A DNA stretch of 64,000 nucleotides from Pseudomonas sp. MM213 (GTDB taxonomy: Bacteria; Pseudomonadota; Gammaproteobacteria; Pseudomonadales; Pseudomonadaceae): positions 3,224,001 through 3,288,000 of the forward strand of contig NZ_CP081943.1 in NCBI RefSeq assembly GCF_020423045.1, read 5' to 3'. The position numbers and the translations under genes are program-made. Numbering within the stretch: the first letter of the stretch is position 1; the number at the start of each line of letters is the position of its first letter. This document shows, piece by piece, positions 63,165 to 64,000 of the stretch. The notes beneath the pieces are model-generated. The model made no database searches, was not told the DNA's origin, and saw nothing but the letters and a program-made list of their open reading frames with translations.

Positions 63165-64000
63165 TCAACTATCGCGCTGACTCAACGTCACCTGAAAACG
63201 ACAGCCATTGGGCTCCATGTTCGTCAGGCTGACATTCCACCCCTGGTTCTCACAGATCCGCTGCACCAGCGACAGGCCCAACCCCAGGCCTTCACCACGT
63301 TTCTCGTTGCCACGCACGAACGGCTCGAACATCGCCTCGCGTTTCTCCTCGGGAATGCCTACACCACTGTCCTCGACCGTGAAACCGGCAGTCGTCAGCG
63401 TCAAACGGATGAAGCCCCGTTCGGTGTAATGCAGCGCGTTACGCAACAGGTTACCCATGACTGCGTGCAACAGGGTTGCGTTGTAGCAAGTGCTGGCCGG
63501 ATTGCCCGGTTCAAATATCAGCGACAGCCCTTTTGCCTCGATCGGTTCTCGCCACAAACTGAGCAGCCCGCCGGCGACCTGGCTCAAGGACTGCTGCGGC
63601 GCCATGCTGGCGTCTTCATGTTGGGCGCGGGCCAGCATCAGGAAGGTTTGCACCAGCTCACGCATCTCTTCGCAGGCGCGGGCGATTCGTTCAACCTGAG
63701 CCCGCCCCCGCTGATCGATGCCGGGGTTTTCCAGCAACAGCTCACAGGAACTGGCCAGCACCATCAACGGCGTGCGCAATTCGTGGCTGACGTCGCTGGT
63801 GAACAATCGCTCCCGGGTCAATGCCTGCCGCAAGCGCCCGAGGGTGGCGTCGAAGGCTACCGCCAGCTCGCCCACTTCATCAGCGGCGTAGTCCGGTGCC
63901 AACGGGGGCGCCAGCCCCAGGAGCTGATCGCGGTGACGCACCTGCCGAGCGAGGCGCACCACCGGCGCCATCACTTTGCGCGCGAGGACCCAACCGAGGA
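63165..64000 (-). CDS. colS: Sensor histidine kinase ColS (C-terminal part, cut by window edge)
   Basis: The frame is open to the right edge, with a start outside. The visible 278 codons begin at the end of a membrane segment ('LGWVLARKVMAPVVRLA'), then HAMP, the His box 'SHELRTPLMVLAS', N box 'MGNLLRNALHYT' and G boxes 'VEDSGVGI', 'GEGLGLGLSLV'. ColS with ColR controls membrane homeostasis and resistance to metals and phenol in pseudomonads. The name follows from the downstream warA-warB pair. Confidence 0.85.
   Translation of the reverse strand, partial: LGWVLARKVMAPVVRLARQVRHRDQLLGLAPPLAPDYAADEVGELAVAFDATLGRLRQALTRERLFTSDVSHELRTPLMVLASSCELLLENPGIDQRGRAQVERIARACEEMRELVQTFLMLARAQHEDASMAPQQSLSQVAGGLLSLWREPIEAKGLSLIFEPGNPASTCYNATLLHAVMGNLLRNALHYTERGFIRLTLTTAGFTVEDSGVGIPEEKREAMFEPFVRGNEKRGEGLGLGLSLVQRICENQGWNVSLTNMEPNGCRFQVTLSQRDS

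Overview
The window is a contiguous piece of a GC-rich chromosome from a fluorescent Pseudomonas, most likely of the P. fluorescens group. Three things point there: blocks of genes in the same order as the P. aeruginosa PA4324-PA4333 and PA4363-PA4375 neighbourhoods (recalled, not searched), the colS-warA-warB cluster, and many Pseudomonas-type REP elements (the 'CCTGTAGGAGCGAGGCTTG' and 'GTAGGAGCCGGCTTGC' families). No rRNA, tRNA, integrase, transposase or CRISPR array was seen.

Layout. (1) 1-1823, minus strand: the first 409 codons of an insecticidal Tc toxin A subunit, cut by the window edge, preceded by a 117-residue orphan. (2) 2143-11364: housekeeping block with a PilZ protein, a TPR lipoprotein, pyruvate kinase, an enoyl-CoA isomerase-like crotonase, a ferredoxin reductase, a SadC-like diguanylate cyclase and a class I fumarase. 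A delta-60-repeat beta-propeller gene is inserted right after pyk. (3) 11551-19049: TcB and TcC subunits, the TcC with an unassigned C-terminal payload. (4) 19146-23840: MifS/MifR two-component system and an alpha-ketoglutarate permease behind a sigma-54 promoter. (5) 24072-26591: small oxidoreductase, monooxygenase and AraC genes. (6) 26729-35195: a PotABCD-type ABC transporter, an aldehyde dehydrogenase, an AruI-like 2-ketoacid decarboxylase and a divergent LysR regulator, read here as guanidino/polyamine catabolism. (7) 35284-42184: NAD(P)-binding protein, metallo-beta-lactamase-fold protein, LysR, pobR/pobA and a drug-efflux-type MFS transporter. (8) 42292-46184: Cache protein, coiled-coil membrane protein, epimerase, ArgP. 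(9) 46281-51349: ACT protein, ArgO exporter, sodB, a tandem REP array, bifA. (10) 51593-61256: two imelysins, a di-heme protein and a DUF1513 protein, followed by a MexVW-like RND pump. (11) 61396-64000: small exported protein, warB, warA and the 3' part of colS.

The most interesting signal is a scattered Tc-toxin regulon. One 16-bp palindrome, consensus CTGTYA-N4-TRACAG, occurs in front of four separate units: TcA, the 117-residue orphan, the delta-60 gene and TcB-TcC. These units sit at three different places among core genes. The delta-60 gene is also flanked by a diverged second copy of the last 19 codons and terminator of pyruvate kinase, a scar showing how it was inserted. Together this suggests accessory toxin genes dropped into several core sites but kept under one regulator.
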